Origin: Hsuehochloa calcarea
Taxonomy: Eukaryota > Streptophyta > Magnoliopsida > Poales > Poaceae
DNA: 64,000 nucleotides
NCBI GenBank assembly: GCA_036346395.1
Contig: CM070605.1
Coordinates: 2,542,001-2,606,000 of the forward strand
Direction of reading: 5' to 3'
The notes under the pieces are model-generated. The model was given only the letters and a program-made list of their open reading frames with translations. It ran no database searches and had not been told where the DNA came from. Positions 1 through 11,540 of the stretch are shown in pieces (position 1 is the stretch's first letter; each line of letters begins with the position of its first letter). The position numbers and the translations under genes were made by a program.

Positions 1-359
1 ACCTTGTTTCACAATTTTCACTTCTTTGGTTACCTAAACCCCTAACCGGAAAACTCTTTTTTCAGCATATCAGATGAGACGATCATTCTTTTAATGTAAC
101 CTACAGTTGACACCAATTAGTGAACCCCATCCATCTCAAAAAACTGTCACTTATTTAGTTAATAGTTATATACTCCAATTCCAACCTCCAACAACAGATA
201 CCACATCGAACATATACAGTGCTATATAGCACCTCGATCGAAGCAACCTTTTTTCATTCCATGGGTCAACCACGCATAATCGTCATTCAAATTCAGTTAC
301 ACAGCACTACAGGTCTGAGAAGTGAATAACACCTGCAATGTGTTCATGCATCATAATTC
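1..359. other. Unassigned AT-rich flank, possibly intron of the DHHC gene
   Basis: I see no exon, RNA gene or transposon end here. It is the left flank of the copia insertion. If the minus-strand DHHC gene continues leftwards, this could be part of its interrupted first intron, but no second DHHC exon is readable. Confidence 0.3.
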
Positions 360-364
360 TAATA

Positions 365-2231
365 TGTTGGATTTTTTATGTGGCTTCAACATTTACTATG
401 GTTATTGTCTACTTTAACTCAATGTGGAAATGTGCATATTATTGATGTATGTGATAGGCAATAATTTGATGCAAAATTTAACTCGGGGAATTAATACTCA
501 AGGTACCGAGAACGGCTGTGCTGGAATATGGTAGACATATTTATTGAGATCGGGTCTACTGGAATTTAATATGCATGCATGTGATTCATCTGGATACAAC
601 ACGTGGCGGAATAGCTGGGTTTGTTTTGCAGGATCAATTCTGTAGGTTGTTGACCCATATGATCATATTGGAATTGATCTCGTAAACAATCTGATCATGG
701 CGCATGACTCACACATGTGTGCTAGGCAGGGATTGAAATCTCGATGCATCGGAAGATCCCTACGACGCGGCACGCAGAATCGGCCTTCTACGTAAATTCA
801 AAAAAGGCCCGAATTCGAATTTCAAAATTTGAATATGGATTTTCTCCGGACCGGTTATCAGCCGGTAACCGGAAAAACCGGGAAAACCGGAAAATGGTGG
901 AAATGGTAATTAGCAAATTTAAATTTGGAATAATGCAAATATTAATGAGAAAGTGTTTCAAGTTGTACATAAAAAGCTTGATTTTCCAAGCAAGAGCTTA
1001 ACTAGGCTAGTTTGCCCTCTCCTAGGATGGAAAAATTAAGTATAGATCCAAACGTTCCCAAAGCAGCTATTGTCTGCCCCTGATGAATTGAAAGACTGCC
1101 TAATGGAATGACAATAGACCAAATAAAATGCTGCATATATTCTAAATACACAGGCATACATGATTTTTCAAAAGGATGAGTAGCATGCTCTTGCACAGAC
1201 AATTGAAAGAGTAAATTGCATTGGTGCAATGGTTGTGAAATTACCTAAATGTTTGATTGATCAATGTTGCAAACATGATCAAGTTTAGGGGGCGGCAAAG
1301 TACAATGCAAGTTCAGGGTGTTGAGTGAGACAACTGCACAAGTTTAGGGAGCTCCAATGCAATTTACTCTAGTTGAAAATATTAGGTCCATTTGAATTCT
1401 TAACTATCTTATATTTTCCAAAGGCCGTATATTAATTGTTTTCTTGCTTCTTTCATGACTCCACCTCCTAAAAGGATAGTTTTCTAGTTACATGAGCTAC
1501 CCTTAGAGCTAGTATTTTAGCGTAAATATGAAAGTTGGACTTCATTTACCACCCTAGCCAAACAAATGCCAAGATATTGATACTAGTAATCATACATATG
1601 AAACCTGTGTCACTGAACAAACTATTAGCAAATACTTTTTCGTATCTCTTATTAATCATATCGCGTCACTAAATGATTTGAAAGTATAGGATTAAATAAT
1701 CAATCCAATCCTGAGAAAATAATGATGCAATCCAATTCTCTCATGGTTGCATGCAATCCAATTAATGAGAAAGTGTTTCAAGTTGTACATAAAAAGTCCT
1801 CTTTTATGTTTTAATAGTGATAAATATACTAAAAACAAATGTTTCAATACATAATCTAGCATAAGAATGCCTAAACCAACTAGGTAGGGACATTATGAAG
1901 TCAAAAATTCAAATTCAAATTTTAAAAATTTCGGCCGGTATTTTTTTTACCGGTTACCGGCCGGTTTTTTTATCCCTGGTGCTAGGGACTAATATATTTT
2001 AGACTCATTAAACTGACCTGTCTGGTCGTGATTAGTGACATGGTTAAGGAGTCTCACGGTGTACCAGAAACAGGTGGGTCAATTTATAACACCTGAAAGT
2101 TGTCTATAAATAGGCCCCTACCCTCTAGCCTCATTATGCACTTGTGAGCGGCACTACGGAAAAGGCAGAGGAATATAGGGTAGACCGAAAAACCTCCACA
2201 AAATCAATTTAGGGTTTGGTAAAACCCAACA
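365..2231 (+). repeat. 5' LTR of copia element, interrupted by a hAT insertion
   Basis: The segments 365-726 and 1987-2231 together match the 3' LTR at 7109-7655. Without the hAT insert this LTR is about 607 bases, against 547 for the 3' LTR. The difference is mainly a block of about 54 bases before the shared end GGTTTGGTAAAACCCAACA, present here and missing at the 3' end. A TATA-like TATAAATAGG near 2104 fits a promoter. Confidence 0.9.
727..1978. mobile_element. Non-autonomous hAT (Ac/Ds-like) element
   Basis: The insert starts CAGGGAT and ends ATCCCTG, so its tips are inverted repeats. It is flanked by 8-bp copies of GTGCTAGG (719-726 and 1979-1986). The 3' LTR of the host copia carries the empty site with a single GTGCTAGG near 7449. 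An 8-bp duplication and CAGGGAT tips are typical of Ac/Ds-type hAT elements. Subterminal blocks rich in CCGG and CCGGTTTT occur at both ends. No transposase is readable. A 36-bp sequence is present twice inside it (941-976 and 1761-1796). Confidence 0.88.
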
Positions 2232-3043
2232 CTAGTAGCAGAGCTAGGATGCGACAAGCAAGGCATCGCGTCCAGCACTCGAAGCGAAAGCGATTTGATC
2301 GAGGAAACGCGATCGCATCTCGTCCTCGGTCTTCTGGATTGTGGAAATACGCCGTGAAGGAATTCTGATCGTGAAGACAACGCCTGCCCAGCCACTTGTG
2401 GTCAACTTTTTTCTCTTCGTCCTCGATCGCGTGCGTCCGCTACGTTTCCTCAGTTGGCGACGTCTTTGGTCGTTTTTTTCGTCACGCCATGAAGTCGATC
2501 AACATGTGACAGAAGCGCTGCACCTAGGTTTGCTCGTGCGTTTGCCTCCTGGGTTTGCTCGTGCGTTCGGTAGGATAGGCTATGTCACGGCGACACGGTG
2601 TGCGTGCACCGAATTGGTTGATTGGTCGACGTGCATCCGGAGGCCAGCGATTTATTTGTCCAGCACAGACACGCGTCGGGTAGAGCCAACGTCTCGGTTT
2701 TTGAAGCCATAACGTCTGCGTCCAGTAAAACAACCAGCACAGTCGTGATGGAAATCCTTGATAGCCGATCGGCGCAGCGATCCGTCGTCCGCTTTCTTCG
2801 CCCAAAGACCGATTGATCCCACTGCGAAGGAACCGAAGGAAGCAAATCAACTGTGTTTTCTGATTGAATCCGCTGCGTGCTGCGTCCTGCACACGTCCTC
2901 AGTCAACTTTTTTCTTCATCCTCAATTCACATGAAGCAAGGTGAGAGGAAAAGCATCAACTGTTGCTGTACGCAACGCGGAACACCGTGAACTTATTTTT
3001 CTGGTTCTCCGATCTGAAGCACTACAGATTCAGGTATCTCGCA
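2232..3043 (+). other. Copia untranslated leader
   Basis: This is the stretch between the 5' LTR and the first gag codon. It has mixed composition and no conserved domain. Short open frames on both strands look accidental. Confidence 0.5.
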
Positions 3044-6000
3044 ATGGCAACTAACAACGTTTTTTTTTTTTGAATTGTTTAGATCTTGCAAATTGGATGA
3101 CTCAAATTTCACAGTTTGGAAAAGAAAGAAAAATCATATTTTTGCTTTCTACTGAAAGCATTGATTATGTAATAGACAAAAACGGACCGAAAGAGCCAGA
3201 AAAAATGTCACTGTTGAGGAAAAGAAAAATTATGCAGAAGAATATGAAAATTGTCGCATTTTTATGTTGGGATCAATGACTAATTCTTGAGCTGCTGAGT
3301 ACGAAGGTGAATGGAATGCACGGAAGATAATGCGTAATCTGGAACAAGATTTTGGTGAGGTGTCTCTTATTATAGTACTTAATCTTGTTAATCGTTTGCT
3401 CTCCACCAAGATGTATGATAGCACTTCAATTAATGCGCATCTCAACAAACTCTATATTTTAGTAGAGGAATTAAAATATGTTGGCTATCCTTTTTCTGAA
3501 GAAGTGCAGGTCATGGTTGTTCTAAACTCTTTGCCAAATTCATGGGGACAATTTAAGATACATTTTTGTCGTTTTGAAAGGATACTCAATATGTGCACTC
3601 TGGGGCATCATTTGCTTATGGAAGAAAATAGAAAACTCTCTCAGGGAAAAGAAAGAAATACTTACAATTCTAAGTTACACCTTGGAGAGGAAAAAAGTAT
3701 TAATAAAAGGAATTGGCAAAAGAGGAAGCCTAATGGTGATTTGAGAGAAAAGCTTAACAAGAAACACGATTGGGATGATCGTGGAAATTATAACTCAGTT
3801 CACAGGAATGATAAATACAAGAATTACAAGAGTCACAACTGTGATCAGTATGTGCATTTCAGAGCTGATTGCGGGAAAAAGAAGCAGAATGAGCAAAAGA
3901 ATCAAAACAAGCAACCAGTTGAGCGTAAAGACGATTCATCACCTAATGGTATGTCTAATATTTTTGTATGCACTGAATCTTTATTTACTACTACTTTTCC
4001 AAATAGTTGGATTATTGATTCTGGTGCTACAACACATATTGCTAAAGATGATAGAGCTTTTACTTCTATGCGAACAATTCCAAGGGGAAATAGATATGTC
4101 TTTTTTTGGGCACTGATACCAAAGCTGATATATTTGGAATTAGAAATTATGTCCTGGAACTCCCTAATGGAGGAAAATTATTATTACAAGACACTTTATA
4201 TTCACCTAGCATGAGAAGGAAATTAATCTCTATTGCACAGTTAAAATCTATTGGTTATGACATAATGTTTGGAAAAGGAAGAGTTAAAATCTTACTCAAT
4301 AGGAAATTAGTGCATACTGGAACTCGTCATGAAGGTCTTTATTTTCTTGATGAGCTATTGAATGATTACAATATTAATTGCTTGGTTGGTGAAAATAACT
4401 CCATAGTGAGGAATACTAATGATAGGAACACATGCTCAGAATCTTATTTATGACATTTACGACTTGGTCACATATCTAGAAACAGAATTAAGAGACTTAT
4501 TAATTCTGGAGTTCTGCACTTTAAGTGGGAGAAAGGATTTTGGTATTTGTGATGCATATATAATGGGTAAGATGACCCGTGCGCCTTTTCCAAAGGCGGA
4601 AAGATCAAATGAGCCTCTTGCCATTATTCATTATGATATTTGTGGTGAGATGTCTACTCCCACTAGGGGACAAAAGAATTATTTTATCACATTCATTGAT
4701 GATTATTCAAGATTTGGTTATATGTATCTTCTTAAACATAAGTCAGAAGGATTTGATGTATACAAGTCATTTAAAACTGAAGTGGAAAATCAATTGAATA
4801 GAAAGATCAAAGTTTTGAGAACTGATCGTGGAGGAGAATACACTTCAGGAATATTAAATTATTTTTGTAAAGCGTATGGAATTATTCATCATTATACCGT
4901 ACCTTACACTCCGCAACAAAATGATGCTGCTGAGCGGAGGAATAGAACACTTATGTATATGGTTAGATCTATGATGGCTTATTCAGATGTTCCTATCTTT
5001 TTGGGGTGAGGTTTTACATACTGCAGTTTATTTATTAAATTATTCACCATCTAAGACTGTAACAGTCACTTCTTATGAGTTGTGGACTGGAAAAAAACCT
5101 TCACTTCGCCACCTAGTTGTTTAGAGTTGTAATGCACAAATTAGAGTGTCTAATCAAAACCGTACAAAATTGCAGCCTAAAAGCACGTCAGGAATTTTCA
5201 TTGGTTACTCTTTAGAATCAAAAGGGTACAAGTTTTATGATCAGGAAAAAAATAAACTGGTTGAAAGCAGGGATGCAATATTTTTAGATCAAAACACACC
5301 TCGCCGTGCTAAGTGGGCGAGGGTGGAATTATTGGTAACTCCACCGGAAACACAGATGGATACATCTGGTATTGATTCTCACACCGAAGGAGGTTCAACT
5401 CCTGAAGAAAATACAAACCAAACTCCCAACACTAACATACTTAGAAGAAGTGGGAGGAATTTTAGTACACCCCAATATCTAGATGATTATTTGTTATTGG
5501 GGGAAGTTTACCCTAAAATTTCATATTTAGAGGAAGGACCAAAGACTTATAAAGAAGCAATAAGCTGCTCACATTCAAAACTATGGGTGGAAGCAATGCA
5601 GAAAGAATTAAACTCGATGAAAAGTAATAAAGTTTGGGAACTTGTTGACCTACCGAACAACCGTAAACCAATAGGTTCTAAATGGATTTTTTTAAAATGA
5701 AATTGAATGCGGCAGGTTTAGTGAAAAAAATATAAGTCTAGGTTTGTTGCTAAAGGCTTTACACAAAGGAAAGGTATTGATTTTGTGTAAACTTTTTCTC
5801 CTGCTGTAAAATTTACTTCAATTTGTATTATTAGTTCTTTGACAGCTTATTATGATCTTGAACTCTACCAAATGGATGTTAAAACTGTTTTTCTTAATGT
5901 TTTTTAAGAGGAAATATATATGAAACAGCCAGAAGGTTATGGACGAAAAAAAAGGAAATGAAAATAAGGTTTGCAAGTTGAATAGAACAATTTATGGTCT

Positions 6001-7022
6001 TAAACAAGCTTCACGCCAATGGTATATTCCTTTTGATAATGCTATCATGTCAAATGGTTTTTCAATAACGGAAGGTGATCATTGCATATATAATGATAAT
6101 GCTATCATGTCAAATGGTTTTTCAATAACGGAAGGTGATCATTGCATATATAGAAAAGTTATGGATAATTGTTTTGTCTTACTGTCTTTATATATTGATG
6201 ATATTCTCATTGTTTCTAATGATAAAAATACATTGATGGAAGTGAAAGCTTTCTTGTCTTCTAAATTTGATATGAAAGATATGGGAGAAGCTTCTTATGT
6301 TTTAGGAGTTGAAATACATACAGATTGGAATAAAAAGATTCTTAGGTTGTCTCACAATGAATACCATCGAAGTATTTTAAAATGATTTTCAACGAAAAAC
6401 AGCAAATCTGTTAATGTAGCTATTGTGAAGGGAACTAAACTTAGTGCGGAATTATGTCCAAAAACTCTTGAGGAAAAAGCTAGAATGAATAGTATTCCTT
6501 ATTCTTCAGCTTTGGGATGTCTTACGTATGCTATTTACACGACCTGACTTTAACCATGCCATTGGAATTCTTAGTAGATATCAAAAGAATCATGGGGAAG
6601 AGCATTGGAAACAAATCAAATATGTACTACGTTATGTCAAAGGAACTTGGGATTATTCATTATGTTTTAATGGTCATAATCTTCAGCTGCAAGGTTATGT
6701 TGATGCTGATTGGCAAGGAGATCCGGATGACCGAAAATCAACTTCTAGTTATCTATTTACTTTGGCAGAAGATGTTATTTCTTGGTGTAGCAGGAAACAG
6801 GATTCAGTTGCTCTTTCCTCCATGAAAGCTGAATACATTACTGCATATGAGGTAGCAAAGAAAGGTGTATGGTTGAGGGAATTTCTTGCATCACTAAAGG
6901 TCGTAGAAAGTGCATCACAACCTGTCACTATTTTATGTGATAATCAGGTAGCGATTAAGGTCTCGAAGGATCCTAAATTTCATAGTAAAAGTAAACACAT
7001 TGAAGGAAGATCTACTGACTAA
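3044..7022 (+). pseudogene. Decayed copia gag-pol polyprotein
   Basis: The frame starts near ATG 3044 (MATNN). A run of 12 T at 3060-3071 follows, then a gag-like stretch (KLDDSNFTVW) broken by stops and resumed at 3330-4214. Protease is marked by WIIDSGATTHIAKDD near 4010. A pre-integrase region lies at 4106-4453 and the integrase core at 4419-5009 (FITFIDDYSRFGYMYLLKH, then TDRGGEY and YTPQQND). An integrase tail follows at 5146-5700. Reverse transcriptase is at 5939-6385 (YGLKQASRQWY, then LYIDDILIVS with the catalytic YIDD). RNase H is at 6528-7022 (YVDADWQGDPDDRKSTSSY, CDNQVAI, KSKHIEG). Frameshifts and stops separate nearly every domain. Codon use is AT-rich, as is usual for such elements. 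I do not assign a copia lineage. Confidence 0.9.
6034..6152 (+). repeat. 60-bp in-frame tandem duplication inside reverse transcriptase
   Basis: Positions 6034-6092 and 6094-6152 are identical as far as I can read, with a period of 60 bases. The protein reads DNAIMSNGFSITEGDHCIY twice. Because the unit is a multiple of three the frame stays open, but 20 residues are added between the YGLKQ and YIDD motifs, which should disable the enzyme. Confidence 0.95.
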
Positions 7023-7108
7023 GCCAGTTAGTCAGGAATTATTTTCTAAGCATGTTAAAGACATGGGACTTCAGTTTATTGATTGAAATGTTTCAGCCAA
7101 GTGGGAGA

Positions 7109-7655
7109 TGTTGTATTTTTTATGTAGCTTTCAACATTTATTGTGGTTATTGTCTTCTTTAACTCAATGTGGAATTGTTCATATTATTGATGTATGTGAT
7201 AGAGAATAATCTGATGCGGAATTTAACTCGAGGTGCTGAGGAGGACTGTGCTGTAATATAGTAGACATATTTATTGAAATCGAGTCTACTGGAATTTAAT
7301 ATGCATGCATGTGGTTAATCAGAATACACTACAAGACGGAATAGCTGGGTTTGTTTTATAGGATCAACTCTGCAAGCTGTTGACCCACATGATCAGAATG
7401 GAATTGATTTTGTAAACAATCTGGTCATAGCGCATGACTCACACATGTGTGCTAGGGACTAGTATATTTTAGACTCATTAAACTGACATATCTGATCGTG
7501 GTTGGTGATATTGTTCAAAAGTCTCCCAGTGTACCGAAAATAGGTAGGTCAGTCTATAACACCCCTGAAAGTGGAGTATATAAATAGATCTCAACCCACT
7601 AGCATCATTATGCAATTGTGAGGAGCGTCACAGATAGGTTTGGTAAAACCCAACA
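7109..7655 (+). repeat. 3' LTR of copia element
   Basis: It starts TGTTGTATTT straight after the purine tract and ends CCAACA before the target duplicate TAATA. It matches the 5' LTR along its length, holds the uninterrupted hAT target site, and lacks about 54 bases near its end. Confidence 0.92.
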
Positions 7656-7903
7656 TAATATACAATGACATGACTTAGATGCGCATTTGACAAGCAAAAT
7701 TGTAAGCAGAAAGCAGTTACGACGCAGGAATGCCCAATGCGATCTCTGAGGACGCAGAGATAAGAATCTGGGGGGATCTGGGGGAATCGAATCCCTCTGA
7801 TTCTAGAGACTTGTACTTAGCACCAGATTGCAGATTTCTCACAGTATACCAAAAATAGATACTAAAAGAGGTAGGGAGAGGGAGGGCGGGTGGCGGTGCT
7901 TAC
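7656..7903. other. Probable intron 1 remainder of the DHHC gene
   Basis: Non-coding sequence between the copia element and the splice donor of the DHHC exon on the minus strand. No exon or transposon is readable. Confidence 0.4.
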
Positions 7904-8104
7904 GAGTAGGTGGAAGGCGGCGAGTACGGCGGCGGCCGCGGCCGCGGCGACACCCCCGCCGAGGAGAAGCGGGCCCCAGGCGTAGACGACGACGGCGTAG
8001 TAGGAGACGGCGACGATCGCCGCCACGAGCGCCACCATCAGGTACCCGAGCACCCTCAGCCCCGCGCACGCGCGGAACGGGTTTACGCGCCGGCAGCAGT
8101 CCAT
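7904..8104 (-). CDS. First exon of a DHHC-type protein S-acyltransferase (partial gene)
   Basis: On the minus strand an ATG at 8104 opens 67 codons that end exactly at a splice donor (GTAAGC, 7903-7898) in phase 0. The peptide starts MDCCRRVNPFRACAGLRVLG, followed by a long hydrophobic segment (residues about 20-45) with SYYAVVVYAWGP, and ends AVLAAFHLL at the start of a second hydrophobic segment. This matches the N-terminus of plant DHHC palmitoyltransferases of the PAT13/PAT14 kind, in which two membrane spans precede the catalytic DHHC cysteine-rich domain. Such enzymes attach palmitate to protein cysteines in Golgi or other endomembranes. The catalytic exon is not in view. The copia element downstream (365-7655) probably lies in intron 1, and the remaining exons would then be left of the window. 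The high GC of the exon is usual for grass first exons. The family call rests on recalled similarity. Confidence 0.7.
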
Positions 8105-8864
8105 CCCGGCGCCCCGCCTCCTCCGGCAAGGAGGGGACTTGGTTGGGAGGAGGTGTCGGTGGCGGCGTGCGTGCGCGGCAGGGTCCGGTCTCTGCCTCTC
8201 TGTTGTGTCTCTGCTCACCGGGGCCCTGTGGGGAAAGTCAGTTTGTTGCGGCAGAGGTTGGTGGGCCCCACGTTAAGTGACTCGGCCTTGATGTGGCCGT
8301 GTGAGTGAAGCAAGACTCGTGACAGGCTATCGGTGGGCCCACGGGTATTGGTCACACTCGCACCGGATACTCGGATAAGAGGTCTTTCACTAAAGATACT
8401 AACTTTTTAAAATAAAATAGCAAAATTAGTGTATTTGTGAATAAAATGATAAAAATAACGTCTCTATCGTGTGATTTTACCATAAAAAAATTACATATCG
8501 CGATCTCAAACCGAGATAAGCCATGTGTCATGCTCGCAAACCACGACAGTCAACGTGTCGCACTCCTAGACCACGGCAGACAATCTGCCGCACACCCGTT
8601 CAACGACAGAAACATGCACATGGCATCTTCCTGTCGTTGACCAGGTACGCGCCAAGTCGCCTAACACGAATTGGGAGCACCACATGTCACCTACCGTGGT
8701 TTGGGATAGCGATACGTGGCTTTCCACGGCAAAATCGCGAAGTATAGATGTCATTTTTGTCACTTGTGTTTGCAAGGTGGCTAGTATTGTTGTTTTTTTA
8801 GTAGGTTTGTGAGGCTAAACGTGTGGGAATGGGATCACAGGACAGGAGTGTCTTCTTCTGTTAA
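8105..8864. other. 5' flank of the DHHC gene and repeat-like sequence
   Basis: The first 230 bases on the left are GC-rich and probably hold the promoter and 5' untranslated region of the minus-strand DHHC gene. From about 8400 to 8800 the sequence has repeated CACGGCA/TGCCG-type phrases suggestive of a degraded transposon. No end or coding motif is readable. Confidence 0.35.
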
Positions 8865-9664
8865 AGAGCCTATTTGGTAAGGCTGTGCTACTCAATTTTT
8901 AGCTCCTAACTCCTAATTTTTATAGGATCCACTCTTATGACAAGCTTTACTAACGAAAGTGTTTGGTAGGAGGTTGGCTACTAAAACTCTGAAAGTGAGG
9001 ATTTGATGTAAAAATATCATGATACCCCTATTTTTAACACCTAAGTCTATTTGTATCGCACTCATTTCTTTTTATACACAAATTTAAGAAATTTATTTAC
9101 ACATTTTTTGGGAGAGATCGACACTAGTACTACTAGTACTCACATATAACAGGACTACAAAAAAGTACCAGCATTCATCTCAAAATGACTAGGTGCTTGA
9201 TAACACACTACAAGGTGCTTGATATCACACTACAAAGTGCTTGATTATTAACGAGTTGGCTCATTCCTCCATTAATTACAAGAACAAAGCTACGAGTTCA
9301 TTTCACAATTGATACAAAAATTATCTCACAAATTGATAAAGAAGCACACGCTGGATTACAGATAAGTACTAGCATTACAGAGAAAGACAAAAAAAACAAA
9401 ATTACATCTTTGAGCTTTTGTTTCATCTACCATTAAAAAGAAAACATGAGTATCAATTACTGCATATTACATTACTATTACTGACATGTAACTTTTACTG
9501 CAATTATTGAATGCGTTTACTATATGGTGCTAGTAACTTTACTATTACCCATTTGGTTTCTTAATTACTGTAAGTCTGACTTGGTTTACCATCTTGTGAG
9601 TGTGTTTTTACTATCAATAGGCATGTGATCGGCGGTTCTATTAATCGTCACCCAAACGATCTCT
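8865..9664. mobile_element. Candidate Tourist-like (Harbinger) MITE
   Basis: The left tip AGAGCCTATTTGG and right tip CCAAACGATCTCT are imperfect inverted repeats, each bordered by TAA (8862-8864 and 9665-9667), the duplication expected for Harbinger elements. The first 250 bases resemble the left end of the larger Harbinger element at 17114 (shared phrases CCTATTTGGTA, AAAGTGTTTGG and GGTTGGCT in the same order). A short tandem repeat of period about 22 (GGTGCTTGATA...) lies at 9186-9245. The right boundary is uncertain because TTTACTG-rich sequence, typical of the next region, already begins near 9420. Confidence 0.45.
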
Positions 9665-9797
9665 TAAGTGTATCAATGCCACTTTGGCTCTCGATGTGTC
9701 TCTTTGTTTTATAAAAATGATCATCCGCCACCGAAGATGAATCCCCACATCACCATACTCTCTTCACTCCCAACACATATGAATAGAAAATGAAAAA

Positions 9798-10334
9798 ATG
9801 GCTCCCCATTCTTCTTCCCTGTCACCAGCATTAATGGCCTACCTAGCTATTTTGCACGAGCACCTCTCCGGTCGTACGCTGGCGGATGCTGAGGAAGGAT
9901 ACTATGCTAATAGTGTCCTCTCTCCTCCACTGGAGGGTATGCCGGGGCACATGACAGTGACGTTCTGACATCTGGACGTCCTCCTCCGCTGCGTCTTCCG
10001 GGTGATCTCCAGCTTCCAACAAGCTAACCTCACCATCGATGTAGTCCTCAAGAATCACGTTGCACGTATCCAAGAGGATTACTATCGCTTCAACTGCTAC
10101 ATAGAGACGGCGGTCGACCGAGTCTACCAAGTTGAGACTCCTCAAGCAAGAGAAGAGAACCTATGGATACAATTCGACTTGATTCTTCACTCAGAGCGTC
10201 TTTGGGTGACTCTCGAATGAGCGCATCAACGGGTGAACGTGTTTCGAGCTATCTACGCTGATCCTGAACCCTCCGATGATGACGACGTCGCCTACAAAGT
10301 TTTGAAGACGGAGATAGCAAACTTGATTATTTAG
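9798..10334 (+). pseudogene. Unknown gene family, copy 1
   Basis: From ATG 9798 (or the family-conserved ATG 9834, MAYLAILHEHLSGRTL) to TAG 10334 one frame runs about 179 codons with two in-frame stops, near 9975 and 10218. It aligns with three other copies: an N-terminal segment YLAILHEHLSGR, a middle stretch QQANLTIDVVLKNHVARIQ matching QRTNLILETVLSSYVDRVK of copy 2, and a tail VFRAIYADPEP matching FLRIYPDPIP of copy 3. The protein looks helical and soluble, with no membrane span or metal motif. It is the most diverged of the four copies. I do not recognise the family. Confidence 0.6.
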
Positions 10335-11540
10335 GTTCCTTTTTTTTAATCTTTGTAAGAAGTGACTAGCCACACTGTTTGGCCATATATAAATACAAAA
10401 TAAAATATTTGATTTGAACTTGTATTTACTGTCTATGTTGAACATGTGTTACTGAATTACATGTTTTATATTACTACCTTCACGATATACATTCTCGGTG
10501 TAACGTTACGACAACATCAACTACCGGTGGGAAAAAAATCATATATATTACTTGTGGATATGTTCACTTTTATTGTTCTACGAATGCCCATTTACTTCAT
10601 TGGAACTACTCGATAAAAAAAACTAACAAAATTACCATACATATAGTTATGGTTTACTATCCTAACACAAACTTTTTACTCTAAAAAAAGAGATAGCAAA
10701 CAGCGGTGGTAAAAACAGAAAACCGATTACTGTGTATGTCGTTATGTTTTACTAACGGTGATACGAGCTCGGAATATCGCAATCCTGAAAAACATGCAGT
10801 AAAAGGGATACACAAATTATTATTACGACAACTAACAATTATTGTCAAATCGAGTTTCCCGCGCAAGTACGGACGTTTTTGGTCCGCCAACTGTATTTGA
10901 TGGGCCAAACGTATGGGGATTGTGCGCGCACGTCACACCAGGCTTGGGTCGCACGCGGTGGCCTGGCTAGGCGTAGAATAAGTATTCGCGCGTTGAATAG
11001 CTATTCTGCACTTGGGCCGCACTACGCGCTACGCGCGGCGCACTTCCCTCATGTGATCGGTGGTCAAACACACGCGTGCGCGCTACGATCAACGGTAAAA
11101 GTCTCGATATCGCCCAATCCGATAGTGAAACCAATATCAAAGCGATTAGAGGTGGAATCGACAGTAATAGAAAAAAAGATCACGCATCACCTAAATCGGC
11201 ATAAAAAACTGTTACCCCCCGCAATCGACGGTAAAACCAAAATCTCTGGTACACCGTGTATCAGATATTAATTAACAGTAAAGTTACTCCCGGAGGACAC
11301 TGGTACGATGGTAAAAAAACCACCGGTAGACACATGTGTACTCGACCTATTTTTACTGCCGACTCACCTAGTGTTTACTGTCCTCTCGCTCGTTTACTGT
11401 GTGCAACGCGGTTTACTGTTTTTTCACATCTGTATTATTGTAAGTGACATTAATTGTTACTGCCATAGATATGTATCTAATTACTGATCCTATTGACGCA
11501 TTTTACTTGATTCCAAAATGAGTTTTACTATACGCAGCGC
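10335..11540. other. TTTACTG-rich spacer with GAATAGCTATTC core
   Basis: No gene is readable. At 10880-11050 a GC-rich block centred on GAATAGCTATTC is flanked by GCGCGC runs. Related blocks occur at 13620-13790 (inverted) and near 49870. The segment from about 11060 to 11510 reappears, inverted, at 49430-49830. Confidence 0.55.

Larger units (their letters stand above)
365..7655 (+). mobile_element. Ty1/copia LTR retrotransposon with 5-bp target duplication
   Basis: Two related LTRs begin TGTTG and end CCAACA at 365-2231 and 7109-7655. They are flanked by perfect 5-bp copies of TAATA (360-364 and 7656-7660). Between them lies a decayed plus-strand gag-pol in copia order (gag, protease, integrase, reverse transcriptase, RNase H). 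A purine-rich tract, GTGGGAGA, directly precedes the 3' LTR and would serve as plus-strand primer. After the 5' LTR a degenerate match to the initiator-methionine tRNA primer site is seen (TAGCAGAGC, where TATCAGAGC is usual). The 5' LTR is interrupted by a hAT element. Several stops and frameshifts mean the copy cannot move on its own. Confidence 0.93.

Noticed and set aside
744..1001. 85-codon open frame inside the hAT element
   Set aside because: No domain, and it crosses the subterminal CCGG repeats and the 36-bp repeat; probably accidental.
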